Positions 37,046 through 49,280 of a stretch of DNA of 64,000 nucleotides are shown here, one piece after another (positions within the stretch are counted from its first letter, which is position 1; the number at the start of each line of letters is the position of its first letter). Made by a program: the position numbers and the translations under genes. The stretch comes from Otis tarda (Eukaryota > Chordata > Aves > Otidiformes > Otididae), in assembly GCA_026413225.1 (NCBI GenBank), contig CM048553.1:138454690-138518689 (forward strand), in the 5' to 3' direction. Below the pieces are notes generated by a model that ran no database searches, was not told the DNA's origin, and worked only from the letters and a program-made list of their open reading frames with translations.

Positions 37046-38559
37046 CCCTTTATGGTCAAATTCTATTGCCGATGGCATGACTTTTTTCTAAAGCAGAACC
37101 AAAATATAAAATAAATGGTATAATTAACATTAAATGGTGCAAGTATACAGAACTTACTGTGCACTAGGGATTATACATAAGATGAACTTTATAGTTTTCA
37201 CATTTCAATTTTATAATTTTTTTTTTCCTGTATTTCTCAATACGTTTCACTGGCATTCAAAGAACAGAAGTAGAGTTCCCCTGTGGTTAATTTAACCCTA
37301 GGAAATTCCCCAGAGCATAATCAAATATTGCACGGTGGCTAACATTTCTCTCCTGTTTCAAAACTGACAAAGCTAAATCCTGCTGGCTAAGACAGTATTT
37401 CTAAAAGTATGTTAGACTTTAAATATAGTAACTGAATAGACATCAGTCATTAACTACAAAATGCATTTTTTTACCACCTGTCTAAAAGAGGCAGCACGGT
37501 CCTGGAAAGACCTCATCCACAGGCTTGAATCAGCCTCATTATCTCCTATGAATTAAATTGAAACTGCCAAAAGTCACAGCAGTGAATTCTAGACATGACA
37601 GTCAGACCATTGCCCATGACACGAGGGCGAAAAGCCTTCTCCAGATCTGGCCTGGGATTTACTTTCTTCATAGCTACCCACATGGGACTAACCTGCTTCA
37701 AAGGATGCTCAAGTAGGTCACGGGTGCAAGAAATCTGCATATCTTAAGCAATTAGGACTGTTGGAAACAGCCATATATGAGAAAAAATCACAGTTTAAAC
37801 CATGCTGCTAATAGGAACGCTGTTTGAGGGGACCAGGGTGAGCAAAGCAGCATGAACCCCAGTAGCACTCTCTAAATACTTGAGCTCTCATTTTTTATCT
37901 GTGTTCCTCTTGGCTCCAGGATTTCCCCTCTAGGAAAGAAAAATGGGAAACTCATACACATGTATTTTGCACGGATATTTGTGCATGTTGGTGCAACTAC
38001 TCAAAGTTTCTTCAAACTTGTGACTACCCTGAATGCTGTGAGGTGGGAATCACCCAAGCAAGGAGTAGAAACATAAAACATCAGCCCCACCAGACAACCC
38101 GCAAGCAGAGCCAAGCTAAATCCTAAATGTGTCAAAGGTGTAAGCAGTTTAGGTACCGTTCACGTAACATTATGTGCATGTGTTAGATTTGCAATTAGAA
38201 AAAAAAAAATCATTCTTGAAGAACTTGGAGGCAAATTTGTTGGTGGCAATGGATAACACTGTTCTCTTTAGTTCACAGGAGTCCTGCAAACATGACTCAT
38301 AACTGACATGTCTTTAAACACATACTTTTTTTTTTTCTGTCATTATTTTAAATCCCTATGCAAACTGGCTAGAAAAAAAGGTTGCTTTCAAGTCCTATTT
38401 GGAACTGCAACCAACTCTTTTGCTTACTGTCTTTTTCTCAGTTAAATGATCAAAAATGAACAGATTAACCCTAAATTAGGCAAAGAACCAAAATAAAAGG
38501 CACTTCATTCCCAGGATTTGTTCTCAGCCTGCTTCTCTGGGGAAAGATGGGATTTTTCT
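37046..38559. other. Unique noncoding DNA
   Basis: No gene was recognised. Short A/T runs occur near 37218-37227, 38199-38208 and 38326-38336. Confidence 0.6.
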
Positions 38560-38770
38560 GTGTTAATACTTTTCTTCCATCCAGCCCACTTCTGTTGGTG
38601 TTTTCTCCAATGTCATCAGTAATTGGATTAAACCCTGACAGATCCCTCTCGTTCATTGAAGGTGGGAGGAAAGAGCACACGCTAGGGCAAAACAATCCCT
38701 GCCCTAACTCCAATAAAACCAATCCATTATTATCACAGATTAATTTAGCGCTGTCTTAATCTACTCAGTG
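38560..38770. promoter_or_regulatory. Candidate homeodomain-rich regulatory block
   Basis: Several ATTA/TAAT cores (TAATTGG, CCATTATTATC, GATTAATTTAGC, GTCTTAAT) are spread over 200 bp together with CTGACAG. Overlapping frames on both strands have no homology that I recognise. It looks like a developmental enhancer, but this is unproven. Confidence 0.25.
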
Positions 38771-39501
38771 ACCCCTCCACCCCACCTAACAGCAGAGTCG
38801 TTACATGTTTTTCTACTCAGGGTTTTTATAATTGGAGAGACAATATCTTAATCTTGCCTTTACCCACTGCTAAGGCAGCTGGAGTATAACAAAGCCAAGT
38901 GAGCAGCAGGGGTCACGGCGCGCGAATTAGGAAATGACCCAAAATTAAACTGAGGAGCAGGTAGCCCTCAGAGCATGCTTCTCCCACTTTCTTCTGCACT
39001 GTCAATTTATACAATGGACTGTTTGCAGTGGTTGGGTTCAACCCAAGATTAGACACTTTCCAGATATGAATGGAGCAAATTACACCTAAGCAGGGATTTG
39101 GTGGGATTTTTCTGGAGGGCATTGTTTTCTTTTTTGTTAGTTAGTTTCTATTGTTTCTTAGGATACTGTGTTGATATTATATGAACAAAAACTTCACATT
39201 TCTTACAGTACTTTGTTACAGTACAAAGGGCTGGAGAATATAGTGGTATTAGTGGTTTCGTAAAGCTCTTGAAATAATTTTCAAGATGAAATCAGTAAGC
39301 AACTTCTAACATGGTTCTCTAGGGAAATAAATAGCGAGTAGCAAGGGGCGTACCTGGCTACATATACGGACTTGAGGCAGTGCAGAAGCTGCATGGCTAT
39401 TTTTACATAGATTTCTCAAAGTTTCTGGGAAGAGAGGACTGCACTCCACAAAGAAATGCCCCAGGAAGGCCAGAAACAGGCAGGTCCAAGGCGCTGCGCA
39501 G
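38771..39501. other. Unique noncoding DNA
   Basis: No gene was recognised. A small CpG cluster (GGCGCGCGAATT) is seen near 38917-38928. Confidence 0.55.
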
Positions 39502-39630
39502 CAAAGGCCAGGCTGGATGGAGCTCTGAGCAACCTGATCTGGTTGGAGATGTCCCTGCTCCTTGCAGGGGGGTTGGACTAGATGGCCTTTAAAGGTCCCT
39601 TCCAACCCAAACTATTCTATGATTCTATGA
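39502..39630 (+). mobile_element. CR1 LINE, very short 3' end
   Basis: Only about 129 bp are present: the last few codons of ORF2, the CR1 hairpin (CCCTGCTCCTTGCAGGG), the GGTTGGACTAGATGGCC word and two 8-bp terminal units. The clean tail and intact hairpin suggest a fairly young, strongly truncated insertion. Confidence 0.93.
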
Positions 39631-41854
39631 AAGCCGTGGGCTGCGGGAGCACATCCTGCGGTGCTCGAGCCTGGGTGGAGCGGAGGGAGGGGACAGGGGC
39701 GAGACAGCACAGTGACTGGGAATGAAACAGCCCTTCGTGAGGGGTGTTTTGACACCTCCCAGAACTGAGCTCCCACTCAGGTGCCCCTGCCCCCACAGCC
39801 TTGGCTGATGTAACTCTCCCGCCTCCACTGAAGCCTCTCCTACCCTGGAGCACTGTTGGTGCCTCCCTTTTCCCCATACTGGTCTCTCACCCCATATTCC
39901 TCTTTTTCCCCTATCCTTGTCTTCAGGTCTCCTCCCAACACAGTGCTTCAAGCTCAACCCTGTCCAACTGGGCTGAAGCTTGGGAGCAAACAGAGAGGAC
40001 ATGACATACCTGGACTGTGGGCAGAGGAAAGAAAGAGGATACACCACAGCCCAAGCCTAAGGTACTCAATATGGTGCTTTAAGCCAGATCCAGAGTGAAT
40101 GCTAAGCCAGCCCAGAAGACAAGGGGAAAAAATCTCACTGTAAGCAAGGACCTACATCTTCCCCACATGTTCTGTGTAGGAAAACATCAGGCTGGGTTGT
40201 AAAGATTTAAGAACTGCACTTGTTTGCTGCAGGAAAGCACTTGGCAAAGAAATAAATGGGAGGCTTAGTTTGCTTTGGGGAGAGTTGTGCTGGATTTGAT
40301 TTATTCTGAATCTATGACTTTCACAAAGACAGTTGCTAAGGGATGCTAGTGCAGGAAAGGACAGAGGAACAAATTACACATTTTATCATTTTAAAAATAA
40401 AATAACATAATTGATCATGTTTTAAAGCTGCTACACCATACCAGCAGTATTACCTCAGTTTGCGTACGCCGCAACAGGCAAGTTTCAGTGTAAGCAGCAC
40501 CTGTCTCTCCAATTACTCTTTTATGTCTTTAAATGCCACCATCCTACACCTTCCAATACACCTGGGCAACAGTTAGTTGAAATCAATCTGTTTCCATCAT
40601 TACCAATCTATTTTCCCAGGACTGACTACTTACAACCCCTTTGGTCCTGTAATCATTTTAAACTCTGCAGAGCAAGGTTTTCTAGAAGTATTTTATCCAT
40701 ACACTGCTGTAGGGCTTTAATTGCATCAAAACAGGTGTTATCCTTGGATATGTCTTTCCCCCCACCCCAAATAATTTAACTGCAATTGCTAAAACCTGCA
40801 TTAAAAAGCACAGATTTCCATATTGCACAGTGCAGTTTTGAAAACGATGAGCCTGAACCTGGAAGCTGAACAGAGCGTGAGCTGCAATTTTTCAGATCCA
40901 CAAACCAATAAATTAACATAACAGGAACTAGAGGAGAAACCTGATTACATGAAATTGCCAGCCAGATGCCAAGAATGCTGTCAGAATCGTTTACAAATAT
41001 TCACTACTGCTGCACCTCTACTCTAAAAGTCATTCCTTTTTTTTGGTATTTCTACTTTTCTAGAAACTCTGAGGTGCCTTCTTGGCACAAAACTGAAAAG
41101 CAGACCTACCAAGGGCAAAAAAAAGGCTCCAAAGACAGTTCCTGTGTGATTCCTCTAGAATCCAAGAGCCATGCACCCATGTGCTGATATTGTCACATAA
41201 GCTGTGGCTTCCCCAAAGGTTGTGAATGTAGTTGGTTGAAATCTCCCAGGAAAATGATTTATTGGCTAAAAAATGCAAGGTAAAGTCAGTCAAAACATAT
41301 TATACATTTGTGACAAATACAGTTGAAGTTTCATTCTTAAAAGCTGGAAAATGTTGAAGTATTCTAGGATGCTATCTTCTCAATGAAAAATTCCAACAGC
41401 AGTATTCCAGGGCTACGTGAGACCAATCACTGCTTCTTTTCTTCTTTTATCTTTTTGCTTTTTTTAATACTTCTTCTGATTAATCAAATGAGCAAAGGCT
41501 TTTTCAGTTAAGTAAAATACTATGTTCAACCCCAAATTATTACTCTTCCTCATATTTTCTGTTTCCAGCATCTATCTGAAAAATTAGTAATGTACATGCT
41601 ATACTTGTGACCTACATTAAGCAGAAACATTTAGAAATCAACCTGGATTAAAGAGGCAGTAGCAGAGAACATTTTCAAACCAGCTTAAAAAGGTAGCCTA
41701 TGGCTATAAAAAAGATTTAAGGTTCTTTCACAGCAGTGCAGAATAGATATTGAGGACAGACTGTGGGCAGCAGATAGAAATCCTACTTTCATTCCTAGAA
41801 AATGTTGTCACACACTTCCCAAGAGACTGAGTTTTCTGATAGGAGCAATATTTG
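39631..41854. other. Unique noncoding DNA
   Basis: The first 350 bp are GC-richer and carry overlapping frames on both strands, including one of 140 codons on the minus strand (39625-40047) that begins inside the CR1 tail and has no recognisable domain. The rest is AT-rich with no gene recognised. Confidence 0.5.
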
Positions 41855-42203
41855 CAAGGAGAGAGGGCTCAGGGAAGACCTTACTGGTGTCTATATTGGA
41901 GGGTACAGAGAAGATGGGAGCCAGACTCTTCCTGGAGGTGTGTGGTGATAGGATGAAGAGCAAGGGATACAAGCTCGAACACAGGAAATTCTGATTCAAT
42001 ATTAGGATATTTTTTTTTACCATAATGGTGGTCAAACACTGGACCAGGCTACCCAGAGAGGTTATGAGCCTCCATCCTTGAAGGTATTCGAGACTGGAGA
42101 GGATTCATCCCTGAGTAACCTGACCTGATTAGTCCTGCTCTGAGGGAGATTGGACTACATGACTTCCAGAGGTCCCTTCCTACCTGTGTGTCTATGGTTA
42201 GAT
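41855..42203 (+). mobile_element. Old, diverged CR1 LINE fragment
   Basis: The order GGGCTCAGGGAAGACCTTA, a TATTAGGA word followed by a T-run, a CACTGGACCAGGCTACCCAGAGAGG word, and the tail GAGATTGGACTACATGACTTCCAGAGGTCCCTTCCTACC matches the CR1 ORF2 end and 3' region. Divergence is much higher than in the other copies. There is no open ORF2 frame and no clean 8-bp terminal repeat. It is an older subfamily or insertion. Confidence 0.85.
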
Positions 42204-43732
42204 GATTCCAAGATTGAATGATGATGCATATGAGCAGCAACATTTCTCAGCTCATATTCTTAAAGTCTTTCCACTTTAGGGAAAGTCTGAGGGGAAAGAG
42301 GAGATCCCCTGCATTATGTGCTGGAAGGAGGTAGCCTGGGCTTTACCCTGGTCAATTGAAGTTTGTACATGGTTCACCAGGGTTTCTTTCCCCATTGAAT
42401 CAGGGACTTTTATCTACGATTTGACTACAGCTCTGACCCTCTGCACCTTCTTTTCATAAGAAAGTATGAATGGAAAGAAATCTCATGGAAAATCTTCCCT
42501 TCAGAGGAATTCAAAGATTTCAGCACTTCTTGTGCCTTCTGTATCTCACCTCCCTCATTCACTTATATGGGAATTACACAATACATTGTGAAACTCATTA
42601 GGAGGTGCACACTCTGTCTCCTTCTAACTCCTTTTCATCATAATAAATGATTTGCATAAATAAGGAATTCACTGTATGTAAAAAGCATTAAAGAGATAAA
42701 ATTACTTGGATTATTTTTTTCCAAACAGAAAAAAAAAAAAAGAAAAAAAGCAATCTTCTTTAATTGGAGTCTCTTACAGAAAATTACCAGGATGCTGATT
42801 TGAAACAGATTTTCCTGGAAGAATAAATGATGTTTGAACTCTGCATTTTTGGCACATGAAGTATTAGACCTTTGATTTCTCTTAAGGAAAATACTTGATG
42901 GCATTACATTTTGCAGATCCTGTTGCACTCCAAACAATCCTAACTCTAGCTATTGGCATGAAGCAGATATTGTATTGTCTTATACCAATAACCAGGTAGT
43001 AAAAAAAAATGCATTATAAAAGAAGGTATCTCTTTCAGGTTCAAATCTAATTTCTTGAATCATAAATGTGCTAAAAATTATCTGCAGGTCTTTGTGTTCC
43101 TTTGGTGACTGAGACAACAGTGATTTGTATAATGCACTCCTTGTACTTACAGCTTTTCTCTCGTTGCTTTTCTCATGAAAATCTGAAAAAAAAGGCCTTC
43201 ACAACCAGATCTGCACTAATTGTTCATGGCCTGGACGAGATCCTTGAATTCTCATCTCTTCTGGAAGTATATGTAAGCACATTGTTCCTTAAAGAGAAGA
43301 AAGCTGTAAATCAACTTCATAAACTCTCTTTTCACTTAAATACCACTACCTGCTCACATGAGATGTAACTGTCCCAAAATACTCTCTGTGCATTGTGTTT
43401 TGTACTGGTTTGGCATGGGCTGGATTATGAAACAGCAGCGCGGTTCTTATTCATTGGAGTGTCTCTGTAGATATCAATACACCATATCGCTTACAGTGAG
43501 ATTCATCCTAGGTTGTTTCAGTTCTTTACTCCTCTGTGATCACTGGCCTTCAATTTCATTACCTGTGTTATTGTATCAAATACTTTCATCACTAATGCAG
43601 ATCCAAATTCTAGTCAGTAAAACAAGATTGCATCTGATATTGCCATAGTGGAGAAATCTGTACCAGATTTGCCAGATTTAGGTAATCAGTGATATAGTCA
43701 GGTAAATAAAGCCCAAACTCTGCAGCATATCT
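42204..43732. other. Unique AT-rich noncoding DNA
   Basis: No gene was recognised. An A-rich run interrupted by G lies near 42729-42749. Confidence 0.6.
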
Positions 43733-43737
43733 CAAGG
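43733..43737. repeat. Target-site duplication, left copy (CAAGG)
   Basis: CAAGG lies immediately before the TG of the LTR and is repeated exactly at 44894-44898. Five base pairs is the duplication length typical of ERVL-type integrases. Confidence 0.85.
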
Positions 43738-44893
43738 TGTCGTAGTTCAGCCCCGATCGGGACCAGACTACGCAGTCTCTCTCTCACTCCCCCCACTCTC
43801 CAAGAGAACAGGGGGAGATAAAATAAGGAAAAACGGCTCGAGGTTTGAGATAAGGACAGAGAGAAAATCCTTAAAGTTACCGTTACGGGCAAAACAGACT
43901 CGACTTGGAGAAAACTATTCATTTATTACTACAAACAGCAGGATAATGAGACAGAGAACAAGATAACCTCCCTCCACCCCTCCCTCTTCCCAAGCTTAAC
44001 ATTATCTCTACCACCTTCCCAACCCCAAGCGGCACAGGGGCGGGAAGAGGGAATGGTGGTTACGGTCAGTTCATCACACGTTGTTTCATGCCGCTGCTTG
44101 GTCGGGGGAAGAACTCCTCACATTCCTCCCCTGCTCCGTTGTGGGGTCCCACCCATACGCCACAGTCCTTCAAGAAACTGCTCCGGCGTGGGTCATCTCT
44201 TCCACGGAGTGCAGTCTCTCCAGAACAGCTGTCCCAGCGGGCCCTCCACAGGCCACAGCCACCTTCAGGCATCCACCTCCCCCAGTACGGGGTCCTTCAC
44301 GGGCTCCAAGTGGATCTCTGCTCCTCCGTAGACCTCCATGGGCTGCAGATGGACAACCCACTCCACCATGGTGGTCACCACAGGCTGCAGGGGAATCTTG
44401 GCCAGGAGCCGCATTACTCCTCCCCCTCCCTCTTCACTGACCTTGGCGCCTGCAGCCGTTCCTCTCACAAGAAAAGTTCTTCACAACAGACTGGCAGATG
44501 CCTCTCAGAATCTCTTCACATCATCCAGCTCATCTCCTCTCCACTTCTTTCAGCTGGGCCGGGCAGAGTCGGGCCCAGTCGGCTGCCTGGCAAGAGGCCA
44601 GAGGGTGAGGCCTGCAAGGCCCATGAGGCCTGTGCCTCCCCCTCTGCACCTCTGCTCCCGCTCGGCTTCTTCACATCTTCTCTTCTCTCCTTTTTTTTTC
44701 TGTTTTCCCCTTCTTAAATACGATATCGCAGAGGCGTTATCACGGAACATTCTGCTACCAATCGGCTCGGCCTTGGCCAGCAGCAGGTCCGCCCTAGGCC
44801 TGTCCGAGTCCACTGAACAAAGGGGAGCAACTTCTAGCAGTTTCCTACAGAAGCTACCACCTTAGGCCCCCCTCACTAAACAAAAGCACAACA
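43738..44893 (-). mobile_element. Solo LTR of a bird endogenous retrovirus, minus strand
   Basis: Read on the minus strand, the element starts TGTTGTGC and ends CTACGACA, a short terminal inverted repeat with TG...CA ends. It is flanked by the perfect 5-bp duplication CAAGG. A TATA-like TATTTAAG lies at 44713-44720 and an AATAAA polyadenylation signal at 43922-43927, both on the minus strand and in the right order. If these are the functional signals, the R region would be unusually long, near 0.8 kb. The 1156-bp length is large for an LTR. No gag, pol or env sequence adjoins it, so it is a solo LTR. Open frames of up to 209 codons on the plus strand (44088-44717) are antisense to it and are not counted as genes. 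Confidence 0.9.
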
Positions 44894-44898
44894 CAAGG
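44894..44898. repeat. Target-site duplication, right copy (CAAGG)
   Basis: This exact match to the left copy fixes both LTR boundaries. Confidence 0.85.
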
Positions 44899-47560
44899 GA
44901 AGATGATTATGTTTTGGAGTCCATAGGTGATTGAAAAGTGGAATGTATACTATTTGTTTCATTGTTTTTTCCCAAAAGGTGGTGTCTTTGGATAAATAGA
45001 TTGGCACAGGGATGGATGTTGCTGTTCGTGCTGGACTAGAAATGTCACCAAGCAGAGGATATCACCTTGCATCCTCACTTTTCCAGAGCACTAAATTCAC
45101 TCCTGCACGAGCCAAGAAAGGCTAAAGGGCTTAACAACTATAAGTGAAAGCACAATCACATCCATAACTTTTCTGTACTGACTACATGAGAAAGAACAGC
45201 ACAGACCAGTTTCCTACTTCACAGGGATAGAGCTCTATGGTAAAATATAGCCCAAGAAGAGAAAGTGGCATTAAAAATCCACGGAGTAAAAAATATCTGC
45301 TATTACATTTAGTTAAAAAAAAAACCCACCGCATTTGATTGTCTGGGAAAATGCTTCCCACACTTGTGAGGCAGCCAGCCTCAGGAAAGTAGAGGGAAAA
45401 TGAGTGGCCCTCTCAAAGCTCAACTTCATTTTGCTGAACAGGGCAGCAGCAGCAGGCTCAGCTGGTCATCAGTCCATGCCTGAAATGGTGAACCAGGCTG
45501 CATGGCCAGGGGAGCACAAGTGCTCACCACATCCCCATGCGCCCCAGAGTTCACTTGCCAAAGAGCTGGTCCCCATGCTCTAAACCTGATGTGGAAATTG
45601 TCTGTACAAAGCACGGATATAACATGGTGTTTCTTCTCCTGACCAACCTCTGGTGTCAAGGCTTGCTTACTCATTGGTGCGATCGGGAAGGCTGCTGGTC
45701 CCCAGGTGTGGACGTTGCCCCACTGCTCAGTGGCAGGGCAGTGGCATCAGCAGCAGCCAAACAAGGACACAGCTCATGCTCTCCACAAATTTGGTCCCAT
45801 CACTGAACTGCCCTGCTCTCCTCACTTGGGAGAGGTGGGATGGGGCCAAGGGCAGTGAGGCCATCACTCTGTGGCCATGCCACCACCCTCAGCACCCAGC
45901 CTCCTTTCTTTGGGAGCAACCAGCACTTGCCAAGAAGTCCAGCTGCAGTAGCAGCAAAGTAACTTTAATGAACATTTATCCCACACGCAGGGATATAAAT
46001 AATCTTATAAATACAGAAAATACATGGTCAGTGAGAATGCCCTAAGGGAGGACAAGGGAGAAGTGCAAACTTCCAAATACCTCAAGCTCTCGCTGGCAGT
46101 GTGCCTTCCCAATTAAAAGCCATGGAAAATATCTGTTCCCCAAATCTTTTGGCAAGCTCTTCTACTGGTCAGAAAAAGGCACTTTGAAATGTTCTTGCTG
46201 AGGAAGTATGGATTTTATTATTTTATTGTTCATTTTCAAGTTAAACACATGCACAGTCATTTCTGTAATCTGGAAGATGTATTTTAATTGATTTCCCAAG
46301 TATTTTAAGGTCTATTAATTCCACGGATCTTGCAAACGTTGCATTTTCTGTATTCCAGCTGCTGTTCTAATCATGTTCATTAACAGAATTACTTTTACCT
46401 GCCAGCAAATATTTTACATTGCATTGCATTAATAAATCTTCTGTTTGCTATCAGAAGTGAGTGGACAAATAAAATAAAATACCCAGTAGTGTGGGTTTCC
46501 ACATGGATATAATACTGCTGTATTACATCACTCTCCCAAGGGATTTAACCAGATTTGAATATAAAGGTGACAAAATGAAAAATATGTGGATATTATTTTA
46601 AAGTGTGTACTTTTACGTTTTTAACAGTATCTCTTTTTCCACATTAGAAATTAAGCAGATTTTCTCATATGCTTTGTTGTGGTGAAAGTCTTATGGAAAG
46701 CGTGTTTTCTCCCTGAGGTATGATCATCAGATATAGTATCCAATACCCCACATACTCTATGATCAATTAATTTTCCTACATTTTATAAGCAATATAAAAA
46801 ATACAAATATTAAGAAATACATTAGAACCTCCTTATTTTATACTGTATACCCCTTAACAGGCAGCAGAAAGAACTGATGCAAAAGTCTTCTTCCTTGTAT
46901 TATATCCCCATAGTTCTCAATTAATTTTTCTAAAAGCTCTGAAATTCTGCCAGCACCACACGTGCACGGAAGATAAAATGAAACAGCAATTAATCCAATC
47001 ATCTTTGATTTAACATTAATGTAACTCAGTGCATTAGGCCTTGTTTTACATGCAACTGTGTTGCTCCGACAACATTTCAGAGAGCCCCCAAATTAGCCAA
47101 TTCACAAATCATAATTGGACCAAGAGGGATGAGGGTATTCCACTTAGTACGGTCCTTCTGAAACGTCTCTCTTCCCTGAGGAAGGAAGGCAGATTAACAA
47201 GACTGGCATCTCTTCACCAACCAGCGAGAACTGAAAATGCGAGATGCAGCACAACGTACATTAATACCTTCAGCCATGTGCTGGTTACTGCAAAACTGCA
47301 GCAGGAAATCAGGTTGATCCGTGCTTTCATGGAAGAAACTCTGGATCTGGCAAGTCCCTTATCCTGTAACCCCTGCACGGTCCTGCTGAGCGCAGTAAGA
47401 GTCATGCATGCAAGAAGAGTTAATCAGGTGGTCACATATTTGAAGTGGGAGTTGACTTGTTAGCATTCCTCTTTACTGCCCTACTAATACTAGCAGAAGT
47501 TAAAATTATTCATCTTATTGTGATAGTAATCATGGAAATTAAAAAGTATTAGGACTAATT
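44899..47560. other. Unique noncoding DNA
   Basis: No gene was recognised. A 140-codon frame at 47041-47463 starts with TTG rather than ATG and has no domain that I recognise. The segment 46230-46560 has many TAAT/ATTA cores and few homopolymers, and could be regulatory. Confidence 0.5.
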
Positions 47561-47572
47561 GTACCATGGTAC
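47561..47572. promoter_or_regulatory. Perfect 12-bp palindrome GTACCATGGTAC
   Basis: The sequence is fully self-complementary and resembles a symmetric RFX-type X-box without its outer GTT/AAC. It could be a dimer binding site or chance. Confidence 0.25.
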
Positions 47573-48777
47573 CACTGCAATGCAACCTGAAACAGCAGAG
47601 CTGACTTAGACATTTATTTTGCCCATGTGATTTGCATTAGAGCTTTTCTGAGTTTTGTTCTTTGCATATCGAAGATTTGGTGATAGAGATGTAATATTTT
47701 CTGAAGATACATCCCTTCATTGTACTCCTGCTCTGAATGTGGTTTTGATTTTATGGGAAGGGTTGGACTTAAAGATTGTCACTCAATCACATGGACACCA
47801 AGCAAAGTTCAATTGCAGTACAGCTTTCGTTAAGGATTCATTAATAGACACTTCACATAAAGTGCTACTACATTCTCTTTCGTATTTTTTTCTCTCCCTA
47901 CCCTCCTCCTTTTTTTTTTTTTTTTTTTTTTTTGCAGCTGAGAATAATTAACTGTTCTTTTGTGAGTGTCATTTGTTCTCAAGGAATTAAATGCCACCTT
48001 ATTTCTCAGAACAAGAATTCAACTGTCATAATTATAGCTTCATTTCGGGAGGAAAAAAAAATCATAATTTATTACAGATTGTTCAGCATGTGAAATAGGT
48101 TTAAATGTCTTTGAAAGTAAATTGTGGCATGTCACGAAGGGCTTTTGCCATCACTGTAATTGATTTATAATTTTGCATTTAAAATTAACAACATTCATCC
48201 ATTGTTCTCTTATTATATAAGGTTCTGGCAGGGAGTTCAGAGTTTTGTGTTCAGTTCTGGTCACCACATTGCTGTAATGATAATAATAAAGTTGTAATAG
48301 TTTAAGAGATAAAAATGATATGAAGAAGTGAAGCCAATACCAACATTAAAAATACACTTGAGACTGAAAATAGTTTTAGAAAAATACACTGTGTCTGAGA
48401 AGAAATGAGTAAATGGGGAATTTGTTTGAATTGTGTTAACTTTAAAACACAAGAAAGCTAGATGCAATTTTCATTAAAGTTTACGTTAAAGTGACCTACC
48501 AAAAAAAACCCCAGAAAAGGTATCAAAATTAAGTTTGAAATTATTAGGCAAATCTACTTCAATAGAGTTCCTACAGGCGAAACTGTTGGTCCCTTCCTTA
48601 ACTTAGAAAGCTTCAGCCGATAGCTGCACGACTGTGTCCTACCCCTGCATTTCAAAATTACCCTGTAGTTGCGGAACAGCAGAAAGAAAAATTCCATTTT
48701 GTTCTGTACAATGTTAGTGTTGTGGTGCAGTTAAGCATCATAACTGCCCATCCATTTTTCGAAGTGGTTGCATTTCT
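47573..48777. other. Unique AT-rich noncoding DNA
   Basis: No gene was recognised. The T24 run at 47910-47933 is the main simple-sequence feature. Confidence 0.6.
47910..47933 (+). repeat. T24 homopolymer preceded by CT-rich sequence
   Basis: Twenty-four T follow a CT-rich stretch and are followed by GCAG. The whole resembles a very strong polypyrimidine tract with an acceptor AG. It could also be a minus-strand poly(A) tail. No exon or retroposon body could be identified on either side. Confidence 0.8.
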
Positions 48778-48851
48778 GGGATAATGATATTGAACAATGC
48801 GATAGCGTCATTGAGCAATGGCAAAACTGAGATAATGACATTGGGCAGCGC
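48778..48851. repeat. Degenerate triplicate of a ~25-bp unit
   Basis: Three adjacent segments share a core of the form (A)ATGAYATTGRRCAATG: one at about 48782, one reading GCGTCATTGAGCAATG at about 48805, and one reading AATGACATTGGGCAGCG at about 48833. The minus-strand translation shows the repetition as alternating Met/Ser/Leu/Ser/Cys words. This is seen directly; its origin is unknown. Confidence 0.4.
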
Positions 48852-49126
48852 TGCACGTAGCCAGAGAAAAAACGTGAAGTCACTAAGAACGCATAGGGAA
48901 TGCAAAAAAACCTCAGGACTCTAGATTTCGGATGAAAGATTGTATTTATTGTTTTCCAAATATCATCTGTGATTCTGGCCTCAGCAGTTTCTTCAGGTTT
49001 ATTTGATTTCATTGATCTCATCAGGTATCACACATGATTACATTAGTGTAAATGAAAACAGAATTAGTCCCATTAACTAATTATTCTACACACAGTTATG
49101 TGATATATAATGAAGAAAGATGAGAC

Positions 49127-49145
49127 GACTGATTTTGTCAGTTCT
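49127..49145. repeat. Imperfect palindromic word, first copy
   Basis: GACTGATTTTGTCAGTTCT shares its ends (GACTGA ... GTCAGTTCT) with the word at 49261-49283. Its ACTGA/TCAGT arms pair. Confidence 0.45.
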
Positions 49146-49261
49146 GCCAGGAAAGAGATTCCCAGTTGGCAGTGCAGATTCCTGTTGTGGCCTCCATTCT
49201 TTAGACCTCACCACCTTCATAGAAGAATGTATACAACGAATTCAAATGTGAGAAGAAAAAG

Positions 49262-49280
49262 ACTGACTAATTTAGTCAGT
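49262..49280. repeat. 19-bp perfect palindrome ACTGACTAA-T-TTAGTCAGT
   Basis: Nine-base arms are perfectly complementary around a single central T. TGACTAA and TTAGTCA are AP-1-like half-site words. Outside the arms the flanks AAG/CTT continue the symmetry after one extra T. Confidence 0.6.

Noticed and set aside
39306..39605. 99-codon minus-strand frame with a MEGTFKGHLVQPP start
   Set aside because: The same start appears at several places in the window because it is the antisense of the CR1 3' end.
44088..44717. 209-codon open frame on the plus strand
   Set aside because: It lies entirely within, and antisense to, the minus-strand solo LTR, starts nowhere special, and has low-complexity composition. 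GC-rich LTR sequence has few stops.
47041..47463. 140-codon frame
   Set aside because: It opens with TTG, has no recognisable homology, and lies in a noncoding context.
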